In this document: positions 6,949-14,489 of the stretch, piece by piece
How the letters are laid out: every line of letters begins with the position of its first letter
Numbering within the stretch: position 1 is the first letter of the stretch
Assembly (NCBI GenBank): GCA_902472795.1
Contig: CABROZ010000050.1
Span: 1 to 15,923, forward strand
Source: an uncultured Bacteroides sp.
GTDB lineage: Bacteria > Bacteroidota > Bacteroidia > Bacteroidales > Bacteroidaceae
Length of the DNA: 15,923 nt
Direction: 5' to 3'
The notes under the pieces: generated by a model
What the model was told of the DNA's origin: nothing
What the model saw: only the letters and a program-made list of their open reading frames with translations
Database searches by the model: none
Program-made: the position numbers and the translations under genes

Positions 6949-7803
6949 ATGAAAAAACTGATCAAAGGAGCCCGGTTTACTCCTAAAAATTATTCCGACG
7001 AAGTAGAAGCTAAGATCCAACATTATAAACGGGAAGGCTACAGATTGCCCCAACGTCACATGCTGCGTACCGAAGAACAATTGGCTGGTATTCGCGAAAG
7101 TGCCAAAATCAATACCGCCCTACTCGACTACATTTCCGAGAATATTCGTGAAGGCATGTCCACTGCCGAAATCGATCACATGGTCTATTGCTTTACGACC
7201 GATCATGATGCCATCCCTGCACCTTTCATGTACGAAGGCTTTCCCAAAAGCGTATGCGTCAGCATCAACGATGTGGTGTGTCACGGCATACCCAGCACGA
7301 AGGAGTTCTTGAAAAGCGGCGATATTGTCAATGTGGATGTCTCTACTATTTACAAGGGATATTACTCGGACGCTTCGCGCATGTATCTGATTGGTGAAGT
7401 CAGCCCGGAAATGAAACGCTTGGTTCAGGTGACTAAGGAGTGTCGCGACATAGGTGTACAGACGGCGCAACCCTGGGCTCGTCTGGGTGATGTAGGAGCA
7501 GCCATACAGGAGCATGCCGAGAAAAACGGATACAGTGTGGTGCGCGACCTGTGCGGACACGGTGTAGGCATCAAGTTTCACGAAGAACCGGATGTAGAGC
7601 ATTTTGGACGTCGCGGAACCGGTATGCTTATTGTACCAGGCATGACGTTTACCATTGAACCGATGATCAACATGGGCAGTTACGAGGTCTTTATCGATGA
7701 AGCCGACGGATGGACGGTATGTACCGACGACGGTCTGCCTTCGGCCCAGTGGGAAAGTATGATTCTGATTACGGAGGATGGAAACGAAGTGTTGACTGAA
7801 TAA
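6949..7803 (+). CDS. map: Methionine aminopeptidase, type I
   Basis: Removes the N-terminal Met from new proteins in the cytoplasm. 284 residues from ATG 6949. The metal ligands of the pita-bread fold are all present: D130 (NVDVST), D141 (YYSDASR), H204 (CGHGVG), E237 (TIEPM) and E269 (QWESM). His112 in VVCHGIP matches the substrate-binding His of E. coli MAP. An N-terminal extension of about 40 residues (KKLIKGARFTPKNYSDEVEA onward) precedes the catalytic core; it has no zinc-finger cysteines. A GTG at 6892 would lengthen the frame but lies upstream of the -7 box, so it was rejected. The next gene starts 15 bp later, suggesting cotranscription. This map lies outside the ribosomal-protein cluster where many bacteria keep it, so a second copy elsewhere is possible. 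Confidence 0.95.
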   Translation: MKKLIKGARFTPKNYSDEVEAKIQHYKREGYRLPQRHMLRTEEQLAGIRESAKINTALLDYISENIREGMSTAEIDHMVYCFTTDHDAIPAPFMYEGFPKSVCVSINDVVCHGIPSTKEFLKSGDIVNVDVSTIYKGYYSDASRMYLIGEVSPEMKRLVQVTKECRDIGVQTAQPWARLGDVGAAIQEHAEKNGYSVVRDLCGHGVGIKFHEEPDVEHFGRRGTGMLIVPGMTFTIEPMINMGSYEVFIDEADGWTVCTDDGLPSAQWESMILITEDGNEVLTE

Positions 7804-7804
7804 A

Positions 7805-7810
7805 GAGGAG
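7805..7810 (+). promoter_or_regulatory. Shine-Dalgarno-like GAGGAG before the exported metallopeptidase gene
   Basis: GAGGAG at 7805-7810, 8 nt before ATG 7819. A clear SD is unusual here, since other genes in the window mostly lack one. It supports ATG 7819 as the start. Confidence 0.45.
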
Positions 7811-7818
7811 CACTTCGC

Positions 7819-8769
7819 ATGAAAAGATTTCTAACGACAGCACTTCTATCTCTTAGTCTTTGTGCGCCGGATATGTGCGCACAGATCAAATTGCACTACA
7901 TCGATGCTGAACAGGCTCGTACGTTGCTTTCGCAGGAAGATGCTACCACCCGTCAGTGGAGCCGTTTCGATTACGAAGCCCGATTGGGCCGAAAAGGCGG
8001 TACCCGGCAGGAACTGATACGATTCATTGACGATCAGGCACGCGACTGGAGCGAGGAAGACAAACGACGGATGCAGGAAGCGGCCGACACGCTGAACAGT
8101 CATATCAAGGCATTGAACCTGTCACTGTCTCTTCCGCAGGAAATCAGGATACTAAAAACAACCATGGCCGAAGAAGGCGGTGCAGGCGGATATACCCGTA
8201 TGGACTACATCGTGGTGGAAGAGCAGATAGCCCACATGAAGCCGCAGCAAGTCTGTTACTTGTTGGCACACGAATTGTTTCATGTGCTGACACGCAACCA
8301 TCCGGATTTTCGTGAGAAGATGTATAGGCTGATTGGCTTCAGCATTGCGCCCGAAGAATTCGAAGTTCCCGCCGATTTGCGCGACGTGCTGATCAGCAAC
8401 CCCGATGTCAACCGTTTCGACAGTTATGCCCGTTTTCGCATCAAGGGAGAAGATCGTTCCTGTGCGATGCTGATTTATGCTAACAAGCCATACGAAGGAG
8501 GCAGTTTTTTCAATTATCTGACGATTGGCCTGATGCCCCTCAAGGACGGTAAAGCGGAACAGCAAGACGGGAAAACGGTGATATATGGGATAAATGATGC
8601 TGAAAACTTCTTTGATCTGGTAGGAAGGAATACCGACTATATCATTAATCCTGAAGAAATATTGGCCGAAAACTTTGCTTTTCTACTGACGCGGAAGTCT
8701 GTTACCGCAAATCCCGAACTGATTGAAAAGATGCGGCAGGCCTTGCAACCACAGGCTGGCCGGCATTGA
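7819..8769 (+). CDS. Exported HExxH zinc metallopeptidase-like protein, unnamed
   Basis: 316 residues. A Sec signal peptide ([22 protein letters not shown]) probably ends near residue 21, giving a periplasmic or exported protein. The zinc-peptidase motif HELFH is at 151-155 (ligands H151 and H155, catalytic E152) in a helix context, [18 protein letters not shown] later segment, [14 protein letters not shown] (277-290), looks like the third-ligand helix of gluzincins, with E280 or E284 as the likely ligand. Residues 130-135 (YIVVEE) precede the motif as an edge-strand candidate. I do not recognise a characterised family; substrate and role are unknown. It lies between map (15-bp gap) and rmuC (32-bp gap) on the same strand, so it is probably in one operon, though this need not mean a shared function. 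Confidence 0.72.
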   Translation: MKRFLTTALLSLSLCAPDMCAQIKLHYIDAEQARTLLSQEDATTRQWSRFDYEARLGRKGGTRQELIRFIDDQARDWSEEDKRRMQEAADTLNSHIKALNLSLSLPQEIRILKTTMAEEGGAGGYTRMDYIVVEEQIAHMKPQQVCYLLAHELFHVLTRNHPDFREKMYRLIGFSIAPEEFEVPADLRDVLISNPDVNRFDSYARFRIKGEDRSCAMLIYANKPYEGGSFFNYLTIGLMPLKDGKAEQQDGKTVIYGINDAENFFDLVGRNTDYIINPEEILAENFAFLLTRKSVTANPELIEKMRQALQPQAGRH

Positions 8770-8801
8770 TTGGCTTTATAAACGATATAATATCGCATAT
8801 C

Positions 8802-10322
8802 ATGGAAATCGTATTACTGATTATAGGGCTTGGCATCGGAACCGGTGTCGGAATACTGATTGCAGGGCGTAAAGCCTCTGCCCTGAAAGCACAGCTTGAA
8901 GCCTCGAAGCAGCGTGAAGACCTGCTGAACCGAACGACCGACGAACGCATCGAACGCGAGAAAGCTGTTGCTGAAGAACGCCTGAAGGCCATCGGCCAGC
9001 AGAATGCCGAACGGCTTGCTGCACAGGAAAAACAGTTTGGCGAACGTCTGACTGAACAGGAACGCCTTTTTGCCAATCGTCTGGCTGAACAGGAACGGCT
9101 GTTCAACGAACAGAACAACAACCGTGAACAGCAGTTTGCCGAACGCCTGGCCGAACAACGTCAGCAGTTGGAGAAACGGCTGGCCGAACAAAAAGAAGAA
9201 GCTGAGGCGTTGCATCGCCGGATGAATGCCGAATTCGAAGCTTTGTCCAACCGCATCTTCCAAAGCAAGGCCGACGACTTTAAGCGGTTGAATGCCGAGC
9301 ACATCGGAAATCTGCTCCGTCCCTTGGGCGAGAATCTGAAGGATTTCCGTGAAAAGGTGGAGCAGGTGTACAATACCGAAGCCAAAGAGCGCTTCTCGCT
9401 GGGCGAACGCATCAAGGATCTGGTAGAACTGAACAACCGCCTGAGTGAAGAAGCCAACAACCTGACCCGTGCCCTGAAAGGTGACTCGAAGATGCAAGGT
9501 AACTGGGGAGAAGTCATTTTGGAGCGACTGTTGCAGGCATCAGGCCTTATCGAAGGCGAGCATTATGTCCGTCAGGAATTTCTGCGCGATGAACGTGGCG
9601 AAGTCCTGACCAACGATGAAAGCGGCCAGCGTATGCAACCTGACATCATCGTCCGCTATCCCGACGACCGCGAGATGATTATCGACTCCAAAGTTTCCCT
9701 TTCAGCCTATGCTGCCTATACGGCTGCCGAAGACAAGGAAGAACAGGCCCGTTGCCTGAAAGCACACCTTCAGTCGGTCCGTGCGCACATTGACGAACTG
9801 AGTCGGAAGGATTATTCGCACTACGACGTCAAAGCTCCCGACTTCGTCATGATGTTCATCCCGACGGAAGGAGCTTACCTGCTGGCTGTGCAAAGTGATG
9901 CCAATCTGTGGGAGTATGCCTACAACAAGAAAGTGGTGCTGATGAGTCCTACCAACCTGATCAGTGCCTTGCGTCTTTCGCTTGACCTGTGGAAGCGTGA
10001 GAATCAGGTGAAGAATGTGCAGGCCATCATCAAGCGCGGCACGTCCTTATATGAACGTATCGTGGACTTTGCACGTACTTTCAGCAACATGGGTGCTCAA
10101 CTGGATAAACTACAGGGCGAATATTCCAACGCGCTAAAGCAACTGTCCGAAGGACGTGGCAGTGTTGTGCGACAAGCCGAACTGCTGTGCGGCATGGGGC
10201 TTACGCCCAAGAAACGTATCCCTTCCACTCTGTTGCCAACCGACGAAGACGACAACACGGACGACGACGATCCTGTCAACAACGGAAATTTAGAACAAAA
10301 TCAAATAGTGAAAAAACAATGA
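8802..10322 (+). CDS. rmuC: DNA recombination protein RmuC
   Basis: 506 residues from ATG 8802 (a TTG at 8766 would overlap the previous stop and place residues before the membrane anchor, so it was rejected). Layout: N-terminal membrane segment ([20 protein letters not shown]), long coiled coil (about 25-150) with hendecad repeats, then the RmuC core with [17 protein letters not shown] near 234-250 and a PD...DSK nuclease-like signature (D281, D295, K297) in [20 protein letters not shown]. It ends in a strongly acidic tail ([10 protein letters not shown]). E. coli RmuC limits inversions at short inverted repeats and is thought to act as a nuclease-fold protein; the biochemical activity is not settled. 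The stop overlaps the xpt start (ATGA), so the two are translationally coupled. Confidence 0.93.
   Translation: MEIVLLIIGLGIGTGVGILIAGRKASALKAQLEASKQREDLLNRTTDERIEREKAVAEERLKAIGQQNAERLAAQEKQFGERLTEQERLFANRLAEQERLFNEQNNNREQQFAERLAEQRQQLEKRLAEQKEEAEALHRRMNAEFEALSNRIFQSKADDFKRLNAEHIGNLLRPLGENLKDFREKVEQVYNTEAKERFSLGERIKDLVELNNRLSEEANNLTRALKGDSKMQGNWGEVILERLLQASGLIEGEHYVRQEFLRDERGEVLTNDESGQRMQPDIIVRYPDDREMIIDSKVSLSAYAAYTAAEDKEEQARCLKAHLQSVRAHIDELSRKDYSHYDVKAPDFVMMFIPTEGAYLLAVQSDANLWEYAYNKKVVLMSPTNLISALRLSLDLWKRENQVKNVQAIIKRGTSLYERIVDFARTFSNMGAQLDKLQGEYSNALKQLSEGRGSVVRQAELLCGMGLTPKKRIPSTLLPTDEDDNTDDDDPVNNGNLEQNQIVKKQ
9000..9197 (+). repeat. Six 33-bp (11-residue) repeats in the rmuC coiled coil
   Basis: Residues 67-132 of RmuC form six consecutive 11-residue units: [55 protein letters not shown] and [11 protein letters not shown]. 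The 11-residue period is a hendecad, typical of right-handed or straight coiled coils. The DNA is similarly repetitive, so copy number could vary between strains. Confidence 0.85.
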
Positions 10323-10885
10323 AAGCCTTGAAAGACCGCATCCTTCGCGACGGACGCTGTTTCCCCGGAGGAATATTGAAAGTAGATAACTTCATCAATC
10401 ATCAGATGGATCCTATCCTGATGAAAAGTATCGGTGTAGAATTTGTACGACGCTTTGCATCTACCCCGATCAACAAAGTCATTACAGTTGAAGCCAGCGG
10501 AATAGCTCCGGCAATCATGGTTGGCTATCTGCTCGAATTGCCTGTAGTCTTTGCAAAAAAGAAAAAGCCCAGTACGATGGAGAATATGCTGACTACTTCA
10601 GTTTTTTCGTTTACCAAACAGCGTACATACGATGTCTGTGTCAGTCGCGATTTTCTTTGCCCCGGCGACAAAGTGCTGTTTATTGACGATTTTCTGGCCA
10701 ACGGTAATGCGGCCAAAGGTATTCTCGACCTGGTTCAGCAGGCGGGAGCCGAACTGACGGGCATGGGATTCATCATCGAGAAGGCTTTCCAGCATGGAGG
10801 CGACGAGCTGCGTGCAGCTGGTATTCATGTAGAGAGTCTGGCCATTATCGAGAGCCTGGACAACTGTGAAATTAAAATCAGATAA
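10319..10885 (+). CDS. xpt: Xanthine phosphoribosyltransferase
   Basis: Converts xanthine and PRPP to XMP for guanine nucleotide salvage; cytoplasmic. 188 residues, matching the usual length of about 190. It aligns with Bacillus subtilis Xpt throughout: [13 protein letters not shown] near the start, [12 protein letters not shown] at about 60-72, SVFSFTKQ at 94-101, and the PRPP-binding loop [19 protein letters not shown] 10319 overlaps the rmuC stop by 4 bp; a longer frame from 10187 runs over rmuC and was rejected. The next gene is a xanthine permease 27 bp downstream, which strengthens the assignment. No purine riboswitch is seen before xpt, unlike in Firmicutes, because it is internal to the operon. 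Confidence 0.95.
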   Translation: MKALKDRILRDGRCFPGGILKVDNFINHQMDPILMKSIGVEFVRRFASTPINKVITVEASGIAPAIMVGYLLELPVVFAKKKKPSTMENMLTTSVFSFTKQRTYDVCVSRDFLCPGDKVLFIDDFLANGNAAKGILDLVQQAGAELTGMGFIIEKAFQHGGDELRAAGIHVESLAIIESLDNCEIKIR

Positions 10886-10912
10886 ACCAATTATTGTTCT
10901 TTGTCATTGGCA

Positions 10913-12232
10913 ATGGAAGAGAAAAACAAGAACGGGCTTATCTATGGCCTGAACGACCGTCCACCTATACGTGAAGCCTTTTTTGCTGCGCTGCAGCATC
11001 TGCTGGCTATTTTTGTGGCTATCATTACTCCGCCGCTCATCATCTCGGGTGCGCTGAAGCTGGATACGGAAACGACCGGTTACCTGGTTTCGATGGCGCT
11101 CATTGCTTCGGGCATCGCTACTTTTATACAGTGCCGACGTTTCGGTTTCATCGGTACGGGATTGCTCTGCATACAGGGTACCAGTTTTTCGTTCATCGGT
11201 CCAATCATCGCTGCAGGTACTACCGGCAGCCTGGCGTTGGTGTTCGGTTCGTGTATGGCTGCTGCTTCGGTCGAAATGATTATCAGCCGATTGTTGAAAT
11301 ATACACGTAAAATCATTACTCCGCTCGTATCGGGCATCGTCGTAACCCTGATCGGTATGAGCCTTATCAAGGTAGGTATTACGGCTTGCGGTGGCGGTGC
11401 GGCAGCTCAGGCCGATGGCAGCTTCGGCAGTTTGCGCTACGTGGGGCTGGCTGCTTTGGTGCTGGTGCTGATTCTGTTCTTCAACCGCAGCAACAACCGG
11501 TATCTGCGTATGAGTTCTATCGTCATCGGGCTGGCCACAGGCTATGTAGTAGCCTGGCTGATGGGGATGATCGACTTCAGTTCGGTGCAGAGTTTCGGAG
11601 GGGTTACCATTCCCCACCCTTTTCGTTTCGGACTCGACATCAGTCTGTCGGCTGTATTGTCATTGGCGCTGATTTTTGTGATTACCGCCATCGAAGCCTA
11701 TGGCGATATTACGGCCAATTCGATGATATCCGGCGAGCCTGTCGAAGGTGAAGTGTTTATCCGTCGTGCTTCGGGCGGTATCTTTGCCGACGGATTCAAT
11801 TCGATGATTTCGGGTATGCTCTGCGCTTTCCCCAATTCGGTATTCGCGCAAAACAACGGCATGATTCAGCTGACGGGAGTAGCCAGTCGTTATGTGGGCT
11901 ATTACATTGCCGGACTTCTTGTTCTGCTTGGGCTGTTTCCGGCGGTAGGACTGGTGTTCTCGCTGATGCCCGAACCGGTATTGGGCGGTGCTACGCTGCT
12001 GATGTTCGGCACCGTGGCGGCTGCCGGCATCCGCATCATTGCTTCGCAGGAGATGAACCGCAAGACTACGCTGGTCATTGCGGTCAGTTTCTCGTTGGGA
12101 TTGAGTGTGGAACTGGTTCCGGAGATTCTTTGCCAGCTGCCCGATACCTTGCGTAATATCTTTGCTTCGGGCATCACCACGGGCGGACTGACCGCCATCG
12201 TGGCGAATGCCTTGATACGGATTAAGGAGTAA
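10913..12232 (+). CDS. xanP: Xanthine permease, NCS2 family (XanP-like)
   Basis: 439 residues from ATG 10913 (a TTG at 10901 adds four residues). Proton-coupled nucleobase uptake across the inner membrane. The product follows E. coli XanP and XanQ closely: HLLAIFVAIITPPLIISGAL near 29, LLCIQGTSFSF at about 85-95, and FAQNNGMIQLTGVASRYVG (from about 311), the NAT signature region. Relative to XanQ, residues H31, E272, D304, Q324 and N325 correspond to H29, E261, D293, Q313 and N314, and all are conserved. XanQ N93 is Ser91 here, as in the QGTSF motif of XanP. Pairing with xpt supports xanthine as substrate, though uric acid or guanine transport cannot be excluded. Confidence 0.92.
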   Translation: MEEKNKNGLIYGLNDRPPIREAFFAALQHLLAIFVAIITPPLIISGALKLDTETTGYLVSMALIASGIATFIQCRRFGFIGTGLLCIQGTSFSFIGPIIAAGTTGSLALVFGSCMAAASVEMIISRLLKYTRKIITPLVSGIVVTLIGMSLIKVGITACGGGAAAQADGSFGSLRYVGLAALVLVLILFFNRSNNRYLRMSSIVIGLATGYVVAWLMGMIDFSSVQSFGGVTIPHPFRFGLDISLSAVLSLALIFVITAIEAYGDITANSMISGEPVEGEVFIRRASGGIFADGFNSMISGMLCAFPNSVFAQNNGMIQLTGVASRYVGYYIAGLLVLLGLFPAVGLVFSLMPEPVLGGATLLMFGTVAAAGIRIIASQEMNRKTTLVIAVSFSLGLSVELVPEILCQLPDTLRNIFASGITTGGLTAIVANALIRIKE

Positions 12233-12249
12233 TCCTATCATCCGTATCA
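12213..12249. terminator. Hairpin at the convergent junction of the xanthine permease and M56 genes
   Basis: TGATACGGAT (12213-12222) and ATCCGTATCA (12240-12249) form perfect 10-bp arms, with an inner AGGA/TCCT stem (12225-12228, 12233-12236). The left arm lies inside the last permease codons. It sits between convergent genes whose stops are 26 bp apart, as a bidirectional terminator or block on read-through. No T-tract follows. Confidence 0.55.
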
Positions 12250-12258
12250 GCCTGTCGG

Positions 12259-13971
12259 TCAAGGTTTCTTCACCGTTTCTTCAACAGTGGAAGAGGCCTT
12301 GGCAGACGAATAGTTCAACCGGGTGACATACGCTTGCCGGAGGATTCCTTTCACATCCATCACCATACCCATCGGTACGTCCCGTTCTACTTTTAACGAC
12401 ACGGTTATCTCCCCATGTTTGCTTCGGAAGTCTTCCACTTCGTTGCGCAGTTCGTCCAGTGTGAAGTTGCTCAACGTCTTGCTCGGACCGTTGGGAGCTA
12501 TCAGGGTTATCTTCATCGGAAGCTTTTCGGCAGCATCTGTTTTTCTGAACGTTTTCGGTTGTGCAAAAGTAACCAGGATGGGAAATGCCTTGTCCAGCAC
12601 CGCTTCGTCTGTAGTTCCCAGTTCGGCGGCTGCTTCCTGACGTAGTTGGCGATAAACTTCCTTGACTGTGTACAGATACAGGCGCATGGCTTCGGCCGAA
12701 GAGCCGCGGTCGTAGATTATCTCCAAACTGGACCGGAACGGTTGCCCCGACTGTTTAACCTGCTGATAGTCTTTTCGTAGTACCTCGGTCAGATGCTTGC
12801 GGATGAAGTCTGCACAATCAGTCAGCGTTCCTTCCTGATCTATCATAACCTGATTGCGCAAGTTGACCAACAGCCGGTGTGCTGCTTTTCCAGATTCAGG
12901 AGCAACAGTACCTCCCCCGTCCTTGAACTTCCGTGCAAAATACTGCTCCAGCAGCTCGCGCTCGTCCATCCGGACGGTGTCCTGCGTTTGTGTACCGACG
13001 GGCGGTTTCACCATCTGTTCTACCGCATTCTTTACTTCGGGCCGGGCAAACGCATAGAGCGTCCCCGACACCACGGGCACGAAGAGCAACAGCTTCAGTC
13101 GTGCCAGTCGATTGGTTCTTTTCTTTAACATCATATTGATACGTTGTTTTAGCTTGCTGTGTCCAAAGCCGCTGGCCATAGAGTAGAGCCTTGTGCCGAC
13201 GGATTTTTTCACGAGCAACAGTTGATATTGAGTAGCATCGATGCCATGTAGCAGCACGCCGTTGTCTGCTTCGAACTCGTGCACTTCGCGAAGTTCACGC
13301 ATCAGCAGCCAGGCGGCGGGATTGAACCAGTGGAGGACGATGATGGCCTGCATCCACAGCAGATCGGCCGTGTGATGATAGTGCAGGTGCATCTGTTCGT
13401 GCAGCAATATCGCCTCTCGGTTGTTCCGGTAGTCTTCTTGCGAAAGAACGATTGTACGGCCCCAGCTGAAAGAACCTTTTCTTAGCGGACAGACAATCAG
13501 GCGGAAGCCCTGCTGTCTTTCGGACGGATAGCGGCAGAACAACTGGTGCATCCGCAGCATCGACAGCAGAAAGAAAGCCAATGTCAGCAAGGCCCCACCC
13601 GTATATATCCATGTAATCAGACGTTTGGCGCTGAATGCTGCAGGAGCGGCCGTTGCCGGTGCGAAGACGGTTGCTGTCGGCGGAAGTGTCTGTTCCGCTT
13701 CTGTGCCCTCTGCATGCAGGCGCGTGGATGGCGATGCCGAGGAAGGGGCTGTCAGCAGTATTTCGACCGTTGCCATAGGCTTTTGCCACAGGCTGGCTTG
13801 CGGAATGCTGAGTTGCACGAATGGCAACAGCAGGCAGCAAAACGTGCCGCCCAACAGCAGCAGACGGTTGGTACGGAACAAGGTGTCGCTGCGGAAACAC
13901 AACCTGAACGCGAAGTATAGTGCGGTCAGGCAAAGTGTCGATTTGAACAGATAGAACAGAAAAGCTCCCAT
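12259..13971 (-). CDS. M56 (BlaR1-type) membrane metallopeptidase with C-terminal ExbD/TolR-like periplasmic modules
   Basis: 570 residues. Hydrophobic segments near 4-24, 37-56, 118-138 and 293-309 match the BlaR1 layout, with the peptidase in the cytoplasmic loop between the last two. The zinc site HEQMH is at 191-195 with third ligand in EFEAD (232-236); SFSWGRTIVLS (167-177) is typical of the family. After the last membrane helix, residues 310-570 would be periplasmic. They lack the penicillin-binding sensor of BlaR1. Instead residues about 366-475 resemble the periplasmic part of long Bacteroidetes ExbD proteins (IIYDRGSSAEAMRLYLYTVK, RQLRQEAAAELG), and 485-557 a classical ExbD/TolR fold (SLKVERDVPMGMVMDVKGIL). 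It starts 6 bp after the BlaI-type repressor gene, so the pair likely forms a sense-and-cleave switch for a signal other than beta-lactams. The ExbD assignment is by eye. Confidence 0.87.
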   Translation of the reverse strand: MGAFLFYLFKSTLCLTALYFAFRLCFRSDTLFRTNRLLLLGGTFCCLLLPFVQLSIPQASLWQKPMATVEILLTAPSSASPSTRLHAEGTEAEQTLPPTATVFAPATAAPAAFSAKRLITWIYTGGALLTLAFFLLSMLRMHQLFCRYPSERQQGFRLIVCPLRKGSFSWGRTIVLSQEDYRNNREAILLHEQMHLHYHHTADLLWMQAIIVLHWFNPAAWLLMRELREVHEFEADNGVLLHGIDATQYQLLLVKKSVGTRLYSMASGFGHSKLKQRINMMLKKRTNRLARLKLLLFVPVVSGTLYAFARPEVKNAVEQMVKPPVGTQTQDTVRMDERELLEQYFARKFKDGGGTVAPESGKAAHRLLVNLRNQVMIDQEGTLTDCADFIRKHLTEVLRKDYQQVKQSGQPFRSSLEIIYDRGSSAEAMRLYLYTVKEVYRQLRQEAAAELGTTDEAVLDKAFPILVTFAQPKTFRKTDAAEKLPMKITLIAPNGPSKTLSNFTLDELRNEVEDFRSKHGEITVSLKVERDVPMGMVMDVKGILRQAYVTRLNYSSAKASSTVEETVKKP

Positions 13972-13977
13972 AGCCGG

Positions 13978-14343
13978 TTATGCTTTGCGTTTGCTTTCAA
14001 TCTGTGCGATCAGCGCCTTCAGCTCGTCGAGCGGCATGCCTTCTTCTTCCACAAATGATGACACGACGTTGGCGAACGAGTTGTCGTAGTAGTGAGCTAT
14101 GACGTCGTTCAGTGCCGAACGTTTGTAGTCGTTGGCCGATATCAATGGATAGTACTGGTAGGTGTTTCCATAGGCCTTATAGCCTACAAATCCTTTTTCT
14201 TCGAGGCCGCGTACCAGTGTCGAGACGGTATTGTAGTGCGGTTTGGGATCTTCGTAGAAAGCCAGCAGTTCGCGTACAAACATCGGGCCGTGCTCCCAAA
14301 ACATCCGCATGATTTCTTCTTCTTTAGTGGTCAGTCGTTTCAT
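13978..14343 (-). CDS. BlaI/MecI/CopY-family transcriptional repressor
   Basis: 121 residues, the family's usual length. Winged-helix N-terminus: TTKEEEIMRMFWEHGP, then FVRELLAFY and the recognition region HYNTVSTLVRGLEEKGFV, followed by the wing AYGNTYQYYPLIS. The C-terminal helical part (about 75-121) should mediate dimerisation and carry the site cleaved when the partner peptidase is active. It leads the operon with the M56 gene (6-bp gap). The promoter region carries inverted AACTA/TAGTT sites that overlap or flank the -33 region, fitting autorepression. No beta-lactamase gene is nearby, so regulated genes other than this operon must lie elsewhere. Confidence 0.93.
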   Translation of the reverse strand: MKRLTTKEEEIMRMFWEHGPMFVRELLAFYEDPKPHYNTVSTLVRGLEEKGFVGYKAYGNTYQYYPLISANDYKRSALNDVIAHYYDNSFANVVSSFVEEEGMPLDELKALIAQIESKRKA

Positions 14344-14374
14344 AATCTTATTGCTTTAACGTTGGTGTACGCTG

Positions 14375-14382
14375 CAAATATA
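14375..14382 (-). promoter_or_regulatory. -7 promoter element for the BlaI-M56 operon
   Basis: The minus strand reads TATATTTG, matching TAnnTTTG, about 32-39 bp upstream of ATG 14343. A minus-strand TTG at 14402-14404, 19 bp away, is a plausible -33 element and touches the first operator half-site. Confidence 0.58.
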
Positions 14383-14402
14383 TAGATTATTTCCAAACAA
14401 AC

Positions 14403-14449
14403 AACTAATAGCATTAGTTAATCAACTAATAAAGGCAGTAGTTTAACTA
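14403..14449. promoter_or_regulatory. Array of AACTA/TAGTT half-sites, candidate BlaI-family operators
   Basis: AACTAAT (14403-14409), ATTAGTT (14413-14419) and AACTAAT (14424-14430) form two overlapping inverted repeats with 3- and 4-bp spacers. A third palindrome, TAGTT-T-AACTA, is at 14439-14449. Together they cover the -33 region and upstream of the BlaI-type promoter. BlaI-type repressors bind short palindromes at their own promoters, so this is the likely operator. Confidence 0.6.
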
Positions 14450-14489
14450 AAGTTAGCAGTAGTAGCGTATAAACTGAAGAAGAATAGGT

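Noticed and set aside
8766..8801. TTG start of rmuC at 8766
   Set aside because: It would overlap the previous stop and add residues before the membrane anchor; ATG 8802 fits the family N-terminus.
8814..9497. Minus-strand open frame opposite rmuC
   Set aside because: Shadow of the repetitive coiled-coil coding strand, with no recognisable protein features of its own.
10187..10318. N-terminal extension of xpt
   Set aside because: It runs over rmuC in another frame; family length and the ATGA overlap support ATG 10319.
10200..10318. Purine riboswitch before xpt
   Set aside because: The sequence is rmuC coding sequence with no intergenic leader, and no riboswitch-like core is seen.
10904..11617. 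Minus-strand open frame opposite the xanthine permease
   Set aside because: Composition is low-complexity and hydrophilic (H, Q, T rich), typical of an antisense shadow of a membrane protein.
12259..14343. Beta-lactam resistance switch (blaR1-blaI with beta-lactamase)
   Set aside because: The M56 protein lacks the penicillin-binding sensor domain and no beta-lactamase gene is nearby.
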